A stretch of DNA of 64,000 nt from Tetradesmus obliquus (lineage: Eukaryota; Chlorophyta; Chlorophyceae; Sphaeropleales; Scenedesmaceae). A model generated the notes under the pieces. That model did no database searches and was not told the origin of the DNA. It saw only the letters and a program-made list of their open reading frames with translations. How positions within the stretch are numbered: the first letter of the stretch is position 1; each line of letters begins with the position of its first letter. This document shows positions 12,619 through 22,842 of this stretch, piece after piece. The translations under genes were made by a program, and so were the position numbers. The stretch is from contig CP126199.1 of NCBI GenBank assembly GCA_030272155.1, positions 5,754,501 through 5,818,500 of the forward strand, written 5' to 3'.

Positions 12619-14690
12619 TGCTGCAGGTGCGCCATCTACAAGATCATGCAGGCGTGCAAGGCGTTCTTTACAACGAACCCGCCTGCCTTCCCCAAACCCG
12701 CCGAAAAGCCAACACAGGCTTACCGCTACTACAGCAAAACAGGTACTGGCACGGCACGTATGCAATGCTGCCTATAGCACATCACGGTCTGCCATTCCAT
12801 ACAGCCTGACTGGGCCTGCTGCGTTCTCAAGGGCGAGATAACGCTGCTCACGTTGTGGGCATGCAAAGGCAGGGGCTTCTGTGCAACACCGCCAAGTCAC
12901 AGTCTGTGCCACACCCGGGCTTCAGGCCAGCTCATCCATTGCTGCATGTGCCAGTTATGCTGACACAAAGCAGGCGCGTGCAGGCAGTGCGAGCGCACAA
13001 CCGCAGACCCCACATGCTGGGTGTCGCGTGAAGTGCCTTGCAGTTCTGCTGCACAAGACTGTGGCATCGTCAGCGCACAAGACTGTGGCATCGTCAGCGC
13101 ACAAGACTGTGGCATCGTCAGCGCACAAGACTGTGGCATCGTCAGCGCACAAGACTGTGGCATCGTCAGCGCACAAGACTGTGGCATCGTCAGCGCACAA
13201 GACTGTGGCATCGTCAGCGCACAAGACTGTGGCATCGTCAGCGCACAAGACTGTGGCATCGTCAGCGCACAAGACTGTGGCATCGTCAGCGCACAAGACT
13301 GTGGCATCGTCAGCGCTCTCTTCCTGGATCATTGCTGCCCCGTCACTGATGCCACAAGATGACCGCCTCTTGCGCACTGCCTTGTTGCGGCTGCTGCTGC
13401 TGCTGCTGCTGCTGTAAGGCAATTACGTGATTGTCAAGTCTCTCAACGGGGACAAAAGCGCAACCGGCGGCCAACTGAACCCCGAGACGGGCAGCAACCT
13501 GTGCATCATGCCTCAGCACTACATCCTCATGCCCACAGCAGCATGCACCGGCGTGGATGACAACAGCGCACAGTGCACAGGTGTGGCTGCTGGGGATGCT
13601 GCTGCTGCTGCTGCTGCACGGTGTGTTACGCACATGATTTGCACAGGACGAAACTGCACATGTGTTCAGTGCATGACCTGCAGATGACCGATCATCACAT
13701 GTGCAGATGACCAATCATCACATGTGAAACAGTGAACAGTGAAGTGTAAAACAATGAAACAGAAGAGCGAGCCACTGCACTGCCGCAGGTTCTAGCGTGA
13801 CGTACTGGGAGGGCGCAGTGCGTCACGGCTACCTCAGCGGACCGGGCGACCTGGGCTTTGGCAACAGCGACTGGGCCGTGATGATCAACGCCCCAGGTGA
13901 GGCAAGACAGCAGCGGCAACAGCAGCAGCAGCGGGCTGCAGCACAGCCTGCCAGGGGAGGGGCCATGCTGAGCTGCCTGTAGGGGGTGGCTGCAGGGTAG
14001 CACCACATCAGCCGCTGGTGCCTTGATGCATGACTGCTGCTTTCCAGCACTGTCACCAGCGGATGAGGCAGCCTGGTAGCCTGGGGCAGTTGTGCAGTGC
14101 AGAGGTGTCAGGCGTTGATCTGGCCTGTCACTGTTGCGCTCTTCAGATTGCACTGCTGCCAGCGAGGTCGATTGCAGCCTGTTGGTTGGGAGGGAAGGTA
14201 GGCGATGCGTTATGTGCTAATTTGGCGCTCAGCTGTCGGGCTGCCCATGGTTATAATCCACCTCATGTGCTGCTGCTGCTGTTGCTGTCTCCTACTCAAC
14301 ACACTCTGCTGGCGGAACTGCTGCTGCTGCTACTGCCATCAGATGAGCGTGGGCAGCACCAGGTGAGCTGGCACAGCAACAGCATGCCAGCAGCAGCATT
14401 GCTGAATGGCTGGCTTGCATCCACCAAACAACTGATCGCTGACAGCTGCAAGGCATGTTGCAGGCAGCTTGCTTTGCTTGCGTGCAAGCAGGCGGGGCCC
14501 CTCTCTCACTTGCTGTTGCGGCCTGTGGTATGCTGATGTGATCAGCAGCCTTACAGGGCCTGCACAGGCTGCCCTTGTGAGCGAGGCACCCACAGCAGCA
14601 GCAGTATGTTTCCAGCCGCTGCCCTCAAGCAAGCAGACGTTGGCTTACTTACCTTGGTTGTTGGTCAAGCAGCAATTCATACCCTGAAAC

Positions 14691-14740
<50 letters not shown>

Positions 14741-15798
14741 CCTGCTGACCTGTCATCTGCTGCAGATGCACATCCACGTAGCCCCCATCGTCCCTGCGGA
14801 TGCCACCAAGAACATCCTGATGGCTGCCAGGGCCGCTCAGCTGCAGACAGACCGCAACAAGCCGCCCACGGTGCTCAGCGTGACGTTGGGCGGCAGGACC
14901 CACACGGTAGCTGCCTACTTCATTGTAGACAACGCGTTGCCCCCAACGACTGTGGTGAGTGCCAGCGCAGATCATGATCGCCGTGGGTGTGTCACAGTAC
15001 ATCATCTTATTCAACCCTAATGACACTTCAGCCTGGTCAAACTAACACCTGTCAGTCCTCGTGACTCCTGAAGCACAAGACGGTTACTACCCGTCCCAGC
15101 GGGGCCCCGCGGCTGAGGCCCCAGCCACAGGCGGGAGCCTGCTGCATGCAACCTTAATCACTGCCACTGCATGTGTGCTGTGGCAATGCCACGCACAAGA
15201 CTGCGTGGGTGCGCACTCCTTCCCGTGCCCGTCGACTGCTGCTGAGTGAGATCATGTTGGTGTGGTGCAGGTGCAGACCGACGTGTGGGGCCTCGCCGCC
15301 AGAATCCATGCCCAGTACGCAGGCACAAGCGCCAATCAACAGTCATATGGCGTGGCGCTCATCCCCAAGAAAGGAGGCTACATCGTGGCAGCGGTAAGCG
15401 GCTTGGCTCTAACTGGTGTGACCCCACATCACTGCTAGCCTACAGGCTTGTCCTAGCAGCATTACCAAGCATGCAATGTCGCAGAAGGAGCAGCCCAGCA
15501 ATGAGGGTGGACACATAACTTGGGCACCAGGTCTGCGCATGTGTCCAGTGCTTGGCTGCTGCTGACAAAACCGGCGCATTATGCGATGCAGCTGCACACA
15601 GCAGTGCATGCGTACGGGGCAGCCTGCTGAAGAGCAGCAGCCGGCATTGAAGGAGCTGCAGCTGACACGCCGTGCTGGTGCATGTGGCATGCTGTCCTGC
15701 AGGCGTACGGCTTTTCCGACGTGCAAGTGTTAGACACCGCCATCCAGAACAACCCGAGGAAGGACTACTGCCAGGCCGCATGCGCGCCGTTCAAGTAG
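9607..15798 (+). CDS. Cysteine-rich, probably secreted protein of unknown family, copy B (complete)
   Basis: Paralogue of the gene at 108-5178. Exons: 9607-9961, 10280-10411, 10690-10844, 11208-11425, 12121-12192, 12627-12742, 13419-13580, 13789-13896, 14343-14362 (20 bp), 14766-14954, 15271-15393 and 15703-15798 (TAG). They join in phase to 581 residues. The first exon encodes a classical signal peptide: basic residues (MRSNRVTPR), a hydrophobic core (AGMLLLLCAASAAA), then a Cys/Ser-rich stretch. The start could be 9607, 9619, or 9451 with an in-frame extension; I chose 9607 because the signal peptide follows directly. The rest matches copy A: a VCBS/cadherin-like DNDASPDG-type segment, several Cys-rich exons, a segment with GAVRHGY and SDWAVMIN, and a C-terminal DYCQAACAPFK. 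Introns 2 and 5 carry minisatellites. A secreted or cell-wall role is inferred only from the signal peptide and cysteines. Confidence 0.75.
10996..11150 (+). repeat. 31-bp minisatellite, 5 copies, in intron of copy B
   Basis: The unit begins GCTGAGCTGTACGGTGCCAC and ends with CATGCATTT, so each copy contains the palindrome ATGCAT. The five copies run head to tail and are nearly identical; the first has GTAGGG for GTACGG and the last ends in C. The array lies between the exons ending at 10844 and starting at 11208. It is absent from the matching intron of copy A, so it expanded after the duplication. Confidence 0.95.
13052..13315 (+). repeat. 24-bp minisatellite, 11 perfect copies, in intron of copy B
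   Basis: The unit begins CACAAGACTGTGGCATCGTC and ends AGCG. The eleven copies look identical. The array sits in the intron between 12742 and 13419 and has no counterpart in copy A. The unit length is a multiple of three and it is free of stops in several frames on both strands, which creates long spurious reading frames. I do not call it coding. Confidence 0.95.
14343..14362 (+). other. 20-bp microexon of copy B
   Basis: Base-for-base identical to 3621-3640 and bounded by CATCAG and GTGAGC. It restores the frame between the exon ending at 13896 and the one starting at 14766. Confidence 0.75.
14690..14740 (+). repeat. CTG microsatellite next to a splice acceptor of copy B
   Basis: About 16 consecutive CTG triplets, ending 25 bp before the acceptor at 14765. 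In copy A the same place has only a short CTG run (3950-3965). Confidence 0.9.
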
Positions 15799-18308
15799 AG
15801 GCTGCTCAGCTGGGCTGGCCAGCTGCCAGCAGGGCTGCCACTCGTGCCAGACGGCTGCAGGGCCAGCAGCTGCCGCCCGCCTGCTGACTCAGCAGCAGCC
15901 TGGGCTCGGGGCAGGTGCAACGGCCGGCAGATGAAACTGCCGCAGAGACGCTGCAGCAGGGCGGCAGCTGTTGACACTGTGCTGCAGACAGGCATGTCAG
16001 CACTGAAACATCGGGTGAGGAATGTCACTTGCAGCGTGCACCACAAGCGTGGTGTGCTGTGTGCACTGCCTGCAGGCTTGCAGGAGTGAATGTACTTATG
16101 ACGACGGACGAAAAAGAATGTTTGGCAGTGGGGGGCAGCAACACCCTGGAGGTACAGAAGCAGTTGCTCAAGCTGTGTTGTGCGAATAATGCTAGCGGCT
16201 TGGGCTGGGGCGTCATCAGGCGTCATTCTTGGCTCCTGATTGGCTAATATTCACTCGTTCATGTTGGTGTCCATTACGCACATGCTGTGGCTCTGGCTGC
16301 GGCCAAACATGCATATGGGCGTGAAGGAGCCTTGCCTCAGGAGTCAACATCTCAAGATACATCCACAGAAAGTATGCAGCTTCTGCAGCTGCCAACAGCA
16401 GTGAGGGCGGCGGATGCGCACGGCGCGCTGCTGCACAGGCTGTTACTATTATGTTCGGCTCCTAGCCAGTCGTGAAGGGAATCGTTTTCGTGGCATGTCA
16501 TCTGGGTTTGGTTTTTCTTCACACAGTTGTGCTCACTGGGTTGAGTTCATGCACCCTGGATGATCGGCTGCTGCGGGCAGCCTTTGATGTGTGCCTTGTT
16601 ACGCATGCAGTGATTGGGCGACATTGATCGCACCTGATGGGCTTGGCTGTTACAACACACTTGCTGCGCTGTTGTTGTCACTGTTGCTACAAGACACGTG
16701 AATGTGCTAGCACATTAGCGCTAATGTGCTCCCACATACAACAGCTCACCCCACGTGCATTGTGCCGCCCTGGCCTACCTGTGACAGACACCTCCCGGCT
16801 GATGGGACGGCTTGTTGGTTTCAGCAGTCTGTTGTGATCCAATGACTAGTCCAATCATGCACTGTTTTGGCTAGAACCACAGGCCCTTACTAATAGTATT
16901 AAAGCGAGGCTTCTTGGTGTTGCAGGCACAGCATCGTGTTTGGCAGATGCTGTTGTGCTGTGTTGGCAAGGCCGGCGCTCACTGCCTGATGCTCTGGTCC
17001 AAATGCTCGTTTTGCCACCGAGGTCCTGTTGCTTGCAGCGCACAGTGCAGGGCATACCACCCATCATCCTGCCGTGCAGTGCTTTGTTCAGATACAGACT
17101 GAGCTACTAACGCATGAACTGTTCTGGCACGTTAGCTGGCAGATGCATGTGGCTCGAGCAGGTGCACACACTCGCACTGCAGGAACTGGTGTGCATGCAT
17201 GCAGCGCTGCGCTCTCCCAGGCTGCTGGCATGCCGAGACCCCGGGAAGGCGGCAAGCCGCATCCTGGATTGCTCAGTACAGGCACCGATAAAACGCATGC
17301 ATGCATCCTGCGGCATTGGCTCAGGCTGCCGCAGCTGCATGGAGTCATGATATCATTGAACTGAAAGTCCCTTTGGGACTGTCAAAGATGCAGCCGCGCT
17401 GCTTCATGCAGTGCTTCACGTGGCACTGTGCACATGCTAAGTGGCCTGCATGAGCTCACGCATTGATCAATTGCTGCATCGCGAGTGTTGCTCACATGCG
17501 GTGTATATCACTACTAAGGCTGCGAGGGTTTCCTGCTTGGCTCTGTGCATCTTGTGTGCCACACAGCTTTCTGCAAGGATTAATTGCAGCCTTTAATGCT
17601 TTTGCTGATGTGATGGCTGCTGGTGCACAGCTGTGCTGTAACAACTGGACCCCGGGAAAGAGCTATGGCGTGCTGGTCATGACGTGGCACAATGTGTTGA
17701 TGAGACATGTTGCCTGGCTCGCCTCCAAGGCATCATCATCATGTAACCCATCAAGCCATAGCATCAACACCAAACCTTTAAACTTGTTAAGCTGACGTTC
17801 TGCCTGCAAGGCATGTGGAAGCAAAGCAGCAGCACTGCGTGCAGGCAAGCGCATCATATGATGCGCCAGTTGTGGCAGGCACAGCTCAGTTGGAGCAACC
17901 TCAACATAGAGCCCAAACATTACTGGCATTGTGCATAAGCACAGCGTAGTGATACGCAGGAAGCACTGCGCTGTGCCTTGCGGCTGGACTGCCAAAACAA
18001 CTTGAGAGGGAGCATGCACACTAAGCATGAAGCGAACACAATGACACGCGCCGCCCCCGCCCATACACACATGCATTGCTTACAACGCCATGCTCTGTCC
18101 ATAAGTGGACAACCCCATACTCCTGGACAGCTGTCCAGCATGCAGCACACACAGGCCGCACCAGACTGTTCATCTTGCACACCACACCGTACCCTGTCAT
18201 GCAGCTGGTGGAAACACGTGGCGAACACGAACGACAGCAGCTCGTTGGATGCTCGCTGCAGCCCGACGACACCTGCCTGCCAAATGCCCACATGCTTATC
18301 ACCCGTGC
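15799..18308 (+). other. Downstream region of copy B, paralogous to 5179-7450
   Basis: Blocks matching the 3' flank of copy A can be followed in order to about 17720, with small insertions and deletions. No reading frame is conserved between the two flanks, so I treat them as non-coding. The stretch 17720-18308 has no recognisable feature. Confidence 0.55.
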
Positions 18309-21285
18309 TCACAGGCCGCCAGCTGCAGCTGCAGCTGCCAGCACAGTGGCAGCTGCTGCATCAAACCTCTCCATTGCCATCTGCACAACATTCATCCCTG
18401 ACAGCACTGCCTGGCCGGTGTAGTGGCGGCAGGGCGCTGGCGCAGCGCTGACATACTCCACCATGCACACCCTTGCGGCGGCCACAGCCTGCTGCAGTGG
18501 CTGGTGCTGTGCTGCAGCTGCCGCTGCTGCCTCCTGCAGCTGCACAGCTACAAGCCGGTCTACAGTGTCGCGGATGCATTGCAGGAAGCGCCCGCTGTCA
18601 GCTGCATTTGTGGCGGCTGCAGCTGACTGCGCGAGGCGGTGCAGCGGGGACCAGCCTGCAGCAAGACCCAGGAAGCAGAGCCACGGCAACAGCAGCAGCA
18701 GCAGTGTGAGGCAGGTTCCGAGGGTCACACTCACCCATCTAGCCAGGCCTAGGCACCGCAGCACACAAAGCCAAACAATGTTTTGCAGCTCCTCAAAGAA
18801 GGGTCCGAGGCCTTGTGCTGCGCTGCTCGACACCCGCTTCCTATCCCAAGGGATAATTCATGCCAACCACTGGCTGCACTACTTGCCGCCACTCTACCAA
18901 GGCACTCAAGGCGATTGCCGCCATTATGAAGCTGCTGCAGCAATTGTTTGCCAAGCAGCTCATCCAACCTCACCGCTCTGTGTGAAGGTGTACAGCACGT
19001 CTGCCGTTGCTGCCGCCAGCAGCCTGCAGTACACGCCAGGCTGGCCCCAGGTGGCTGCCAGCAGCAGCGGTGTGGACCCATTGTTGTTGACCTGGCCCTG
19101 CAGCTTGACCAGCAGGTCTGGCTGCAGCAGGAAGCCCAGCTGCAGCTGCTGCAGGCCTGCTGGCCGCCTGTGATGCAGGAGGAACCGAGGGCAAACGGCA
19201 GACCGACATCAAGACATGTCTTGATGTACAGAGATTAGTCGATCTCATGCAGGCAGGCCAGGTGGCGTGGGCGGTGCGCATGCACAGGCCTCTGCTGCCA
19301 GCGCCTTACCAAATTTCCCACATGAACGCTGCAGCGTTGCCACTGCCAGCCAGTATGCAGGCTGTTTTCACCAAGTGCCTGGCGGCAGCAACATAATGTC
19401 ATTGCACCAGCACAGAATACATGCCTGCCTGCCGCTGTGAGGTGCAGCACGTTGCGCGCTTTTGTGTCCCTCACGTCCTGCCTCAGCAGCAGCTGCCGCA
19501 GCTTTGCAGCCCGTGTGGGGTCGGACATCGTCTGCTCCCAATCCTGAGCAGCAGCAGTTGCCGCAGCAGCGTTGGAAGGAGGGTGGAACAGTGACATCAC
19601 CTTGTGGGGGCTCAGCTGCAGCTGCTGCAGCCGCTGGCTCAGCACCCCCATTGTGCTCTGCATGCTTGCTTGCCTGGCTGCTGGCAGCATGTTTCCCTGC
19701 ATGGCTGCTGCAGGCCTTGCACATGCGTTAGCTGCTGCTGCTACTGTCACCTCTGCAGCCACCTCTTCCTCGCCCGCTGCTGTCTCTCCCATGGCAACTG
19801 CTGCTGCTGCTGGTGCCGCCGCCGTTGCAGCAGCAGCGCCTGTGGAGCCGGGCGTAAGGTTTGCTGGCTCGGCTGACGAGGGCCTGCGTTCCATGGCGTA
19901 CACAGCAGGTAGACAGAATAGCACATCATCAGCAACCATGATGCAGTGACCTGCAAGATGATAGGGATTGATAATAGATAATGATCACGCAGCACAGTGT
20001 CAATGCTGCCATGGCAATTCAACGAAGGTTCACAGGTGATGCGGCAATGGCGCGATTTACAACAACATGATGTCAGCCTGAGGCGCATTACACCAGGTAG
20101 TGGCTGCAGGTCAGCCATGCGCAGGCAATCCAATGCAGCATCATGCATGCCATGCGGCCACTGCACTGGCCTCACGCAAGGCGGCCGAGCTGATGTAGGT
20201 GAACCCTCCCACCTGCTGCGCTTGCTCTGGCTGCCTAGTTCGGCAGTTGCTGTGCCGCTGCCGCCTGCAGCTGCCTCGGCCTTGACTGGATTGGGCTCCA
20301 GCACGCACCAGCCGACACCGGTGTCCACCAGCAGCAATTTTCCATCCCTGGCCTGCTTGCGGGCGTGCTGCTCAGCGCTTCCCTTGCTGCCCACACTCTT
20401 TGCTGAAAAGAACACAGGGTGTGGGATGCCGTGGGTGGCGTTGAAGGGGCTTTGCGGGCTGCTGCCTGCTGCTGCTACTGCTGCTGGCATGGCCAGGCCC
20501 AGCAGCATGCCAGCCTCTATTGAGTCCAAGCCGAGGCTCACCAAGGTATCTGGTGAGGCTGGCGCTGGTGCCAGGTCACCTGGCAGCGGCATGGGGCCAG
20601 ACAGGACGTCGAGGTCCTCGCTGCTGGGGGCGACATGCAGGCCTGACAGCCGTGCGCCAAGGTGCTGTGTCTGTTCGTCCCCTGCACACAGCCCCTGCTG
20701 CTGGCCCTGCTGCTGCTGTTGCTGTCCAGGCTGCTCGGCTGGCTGCTGCAGGTCAAAAGCGCAGACCCACAGCCTTAAGGCCCAGCCAGCCAGGCGCCCA
20801 GTGAGGCGCATGCGCAGGCACAGCAGGTAGCGGCCGCCACCTAGCGCAATAGGCGTGGCCGAGGTGTAGCCGGGGAAGCTGCGCACGATGCCGTCGCTGG
20901 ATGGGCCGCTGCGCGTCCTGCCAACCCCACCATCGCTGCCTGCACCATCTGAAGCCGCAGCTGCTGCAGCAGCTGCTGGTGCTGCTGGTGCTGGTGCTGT
21001 TGGTTCTGCTGCTGTCAGTTGCGCCTTGGCTGTTGGCACAGGCGGGCGCAGCCGGAACCACCGCCAGCCTGGCTCCACAGTTGGCACCTGAGACCCTGAT
21101 GGCCCGTCACTGCTCTGGATGAAGTTGTAGATGGCACGCAGGAAAACCATGAACTTGGCATACCTGCCGCTGCTGATGGCCTTTTGGAAAGGCGGTGCTT
21201 TATACCTCTGCAGTAAACGCACCGCAGATGTGCTCAGGTTCAGGTATGCTGCTGCTGCTGGACAGATGGCAGTTTGTGAAGCCAT
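18309..21285 (-). CDS. Unrecognised multi-exon protein with ankyrin-like segments
   Basis: I do not recognise the family. The ATG at 21285 opens a 1.2-kb exon (21285-20094; MASQTAIC, then YAKFMVFLRAIYNFIQSS and GGGRYLLCLRMRLTGRLAGW, separated by Ala/Gln-rich linkers). A GTGTAA donor at 20093 joins in phase to an exon starting at 19950 (HCIMVADDVLFCLPAVYA). This runs through Ala-rich sequence to LRQLLLRQDVRDTKARNVLH, which looks like the start of an ankyrin repeat. A later exon, 19167-18974, reads NNNGSTPLLLAATWGQPGVY, also ankyrin-like. The last exon starts after the acceptor near 18660 and ends at 18309-18311 with an Ala-rich helical region. Splicing between about 19430 and 19167, and between 18974 and 18660, could not be resolved. 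It lies 1.5 kb downstream of the proteasome alpha-6 stop on the same strand. Confidence 0.5.
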
Positions 21286-22842
21286 GCTGTCGCATGGCAG
21301 CTGCTGGAATAGAGCTCTAAGACAGTCAAACTTAACTCCGGTTCAGCGCGGCTGGATACATTTAAACAGGAGTTGCACCACGCCTGCACTGCCAGTGATG
21401 CTGTCAGCAGTTGGGTGCCCCCAGTTAGGCCAGTGTGTGCAGTACACTAGTGAAGTTGCATAAAGCACTTGTGTGGTACCCTTGGAACTTCGTGGCTCAG
21501 CACTCACACTGCTTGATGCAACAGCATAACCTGCTCACCTCAAGCAGGGCATCCCCAGTCTGCTGTGGGTCTTCGCCGAGCATGGGCTGTGCTGCTGCCT
21601 CCTGCGATGCTGCCATGTCGTTGATGCAGCTGCCAGCTGGGATCATCCAACCTGCTGTAACCTGCTGTAACCTGCTTTAACAAGTTGGATGTTTCAAATC
21701 AACACAAGCAGTGCTAAACAGCTGAACTGTTGGATGGGCTGCAACAGTCCTTTCTCAGGCATGATACGCACTTGCCAGCTTCTACTTCCACTGCAGTTCC
21801 ATGGCCTACTTTGGCAAAGGTGGAAAGAATAGTCTCCCATTCAGGGGCAGTGGCTTCAAGAGCGGTGAAGCGCACGGTTCAGCAACGCACGGTTTTGCAC
21901 GCCGGCAACGGTTATCCGTGCGTACATCCGTGCGGTGCAGTCCGTGCCCATGGGCTGGCCAGTTCAACATCCCACGACCACGCAAGTGAGGCAAACTAAA
22001 TCCTTTTGCTACTACCAGAGAAATTTCTATGCTGATCCGGAAGTTCAACAAGTGGCGGCAAGTGGACTGGAGGTGGCTCCCTCCCAGATCAGGGGCACCT
22101 GCACAGGTGCCTCAGCCTGGTCTGTTCTGCATCTGGTGAACAGAAGGGCTGCCGCAGTGCGACTAGTTCTACAGAGTTGCAGCTAGTACACACTGCAATA
22201 AGACATGCAAACGTAATGCACACTCAACATTGCAGGATATTGTGTGTCTCCGCCGCCATGGCTGCTTAAACCACAGATGAAGGTAAAGACAATGCAGTAA
22301 CAGATTTCATACAGAGTTACAGCGTGCAACAAATCTGCCACGAGATAGGAAGCAGCTGCCTCAATGTCTCACACAGGCGTTGGGTGCGCAAGCTTACAAG
22401 TCAGAATCATGACCCCAGGTACATAGCCCAATAAGCGGAAACTACTCGACGCCATGATGGCTAGAATGCTGGTGTACACCCAGCCTGCTCCGCAAGGCCT
22501 ACCAGGCACCAGCCCATGCAGCAGCTGATGCAGGCGCTATGTAGCTCCTGTGTTTAGCGCCAGAGCAGTGCTGCATGCCCAGCCGACAGCACCGTCTGGC
22601 CCAGCACCTCCTGAGCGCTCATCATGATGCACACCTGGCGCCCTCCCACAACAAGAGACCGGTGACTGCTGCTGCGGCGGCGGCTGCTATGCATCATGCG
22701 CCGCGCTGGTGGCAAGCTCCCAAACTCCCCAGCTCCTGCTGCCCTACTCCCTGCCTGAGCAGCCAGCCTGGTCAGCACAGCAGGATGCTTTCATCACCCT
22801 GCACACTGCCGCCTCTGCTGCTGCTGAGTCCCGCCAGCCGTC
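21286..22842 (-). other. Intergenic region downstream of proteasome alpha-6
   Basis: No gene is supported. Reverse-strand TGTAA signals occur at 22394-22398 and 22317-22321, in the right place for the alpha-6 transcript end. The remainder is the presumed 5' flank of the gene starting at 21285. Confidence 0.4.
22394..22398 (-). terminator. Candidate TGTAA polyadenylation signal for proteasome alpha-6
   Basis: TGTAA on the minus strand, about 450 bp after the stop codon. A second copy lies at 22317-22321. Assignment rests on motif and position only. Confidence 0.35.

Noticed and set aside
13052-13315. CRISPR array
   Set aside because: The units abut without spacers and the context is a eukaryotic intron.
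12881-13422. Long open reading frames on both strands across the 24-bp array
   Set aside because: They arise only because the repeat unit lacks stops and is a multiple of three; the flanking exons of copy B need this region as an intron, and copy A has no equivalent.
18660-18745. A transmembrane segment (LTLLLLLLPWLCFLGL) in the 18309-21285 gene
   Set aside because: It lies exactly between a GTGAGT donor and a CTGCAG acceptor and is translated CTG-rich intron.
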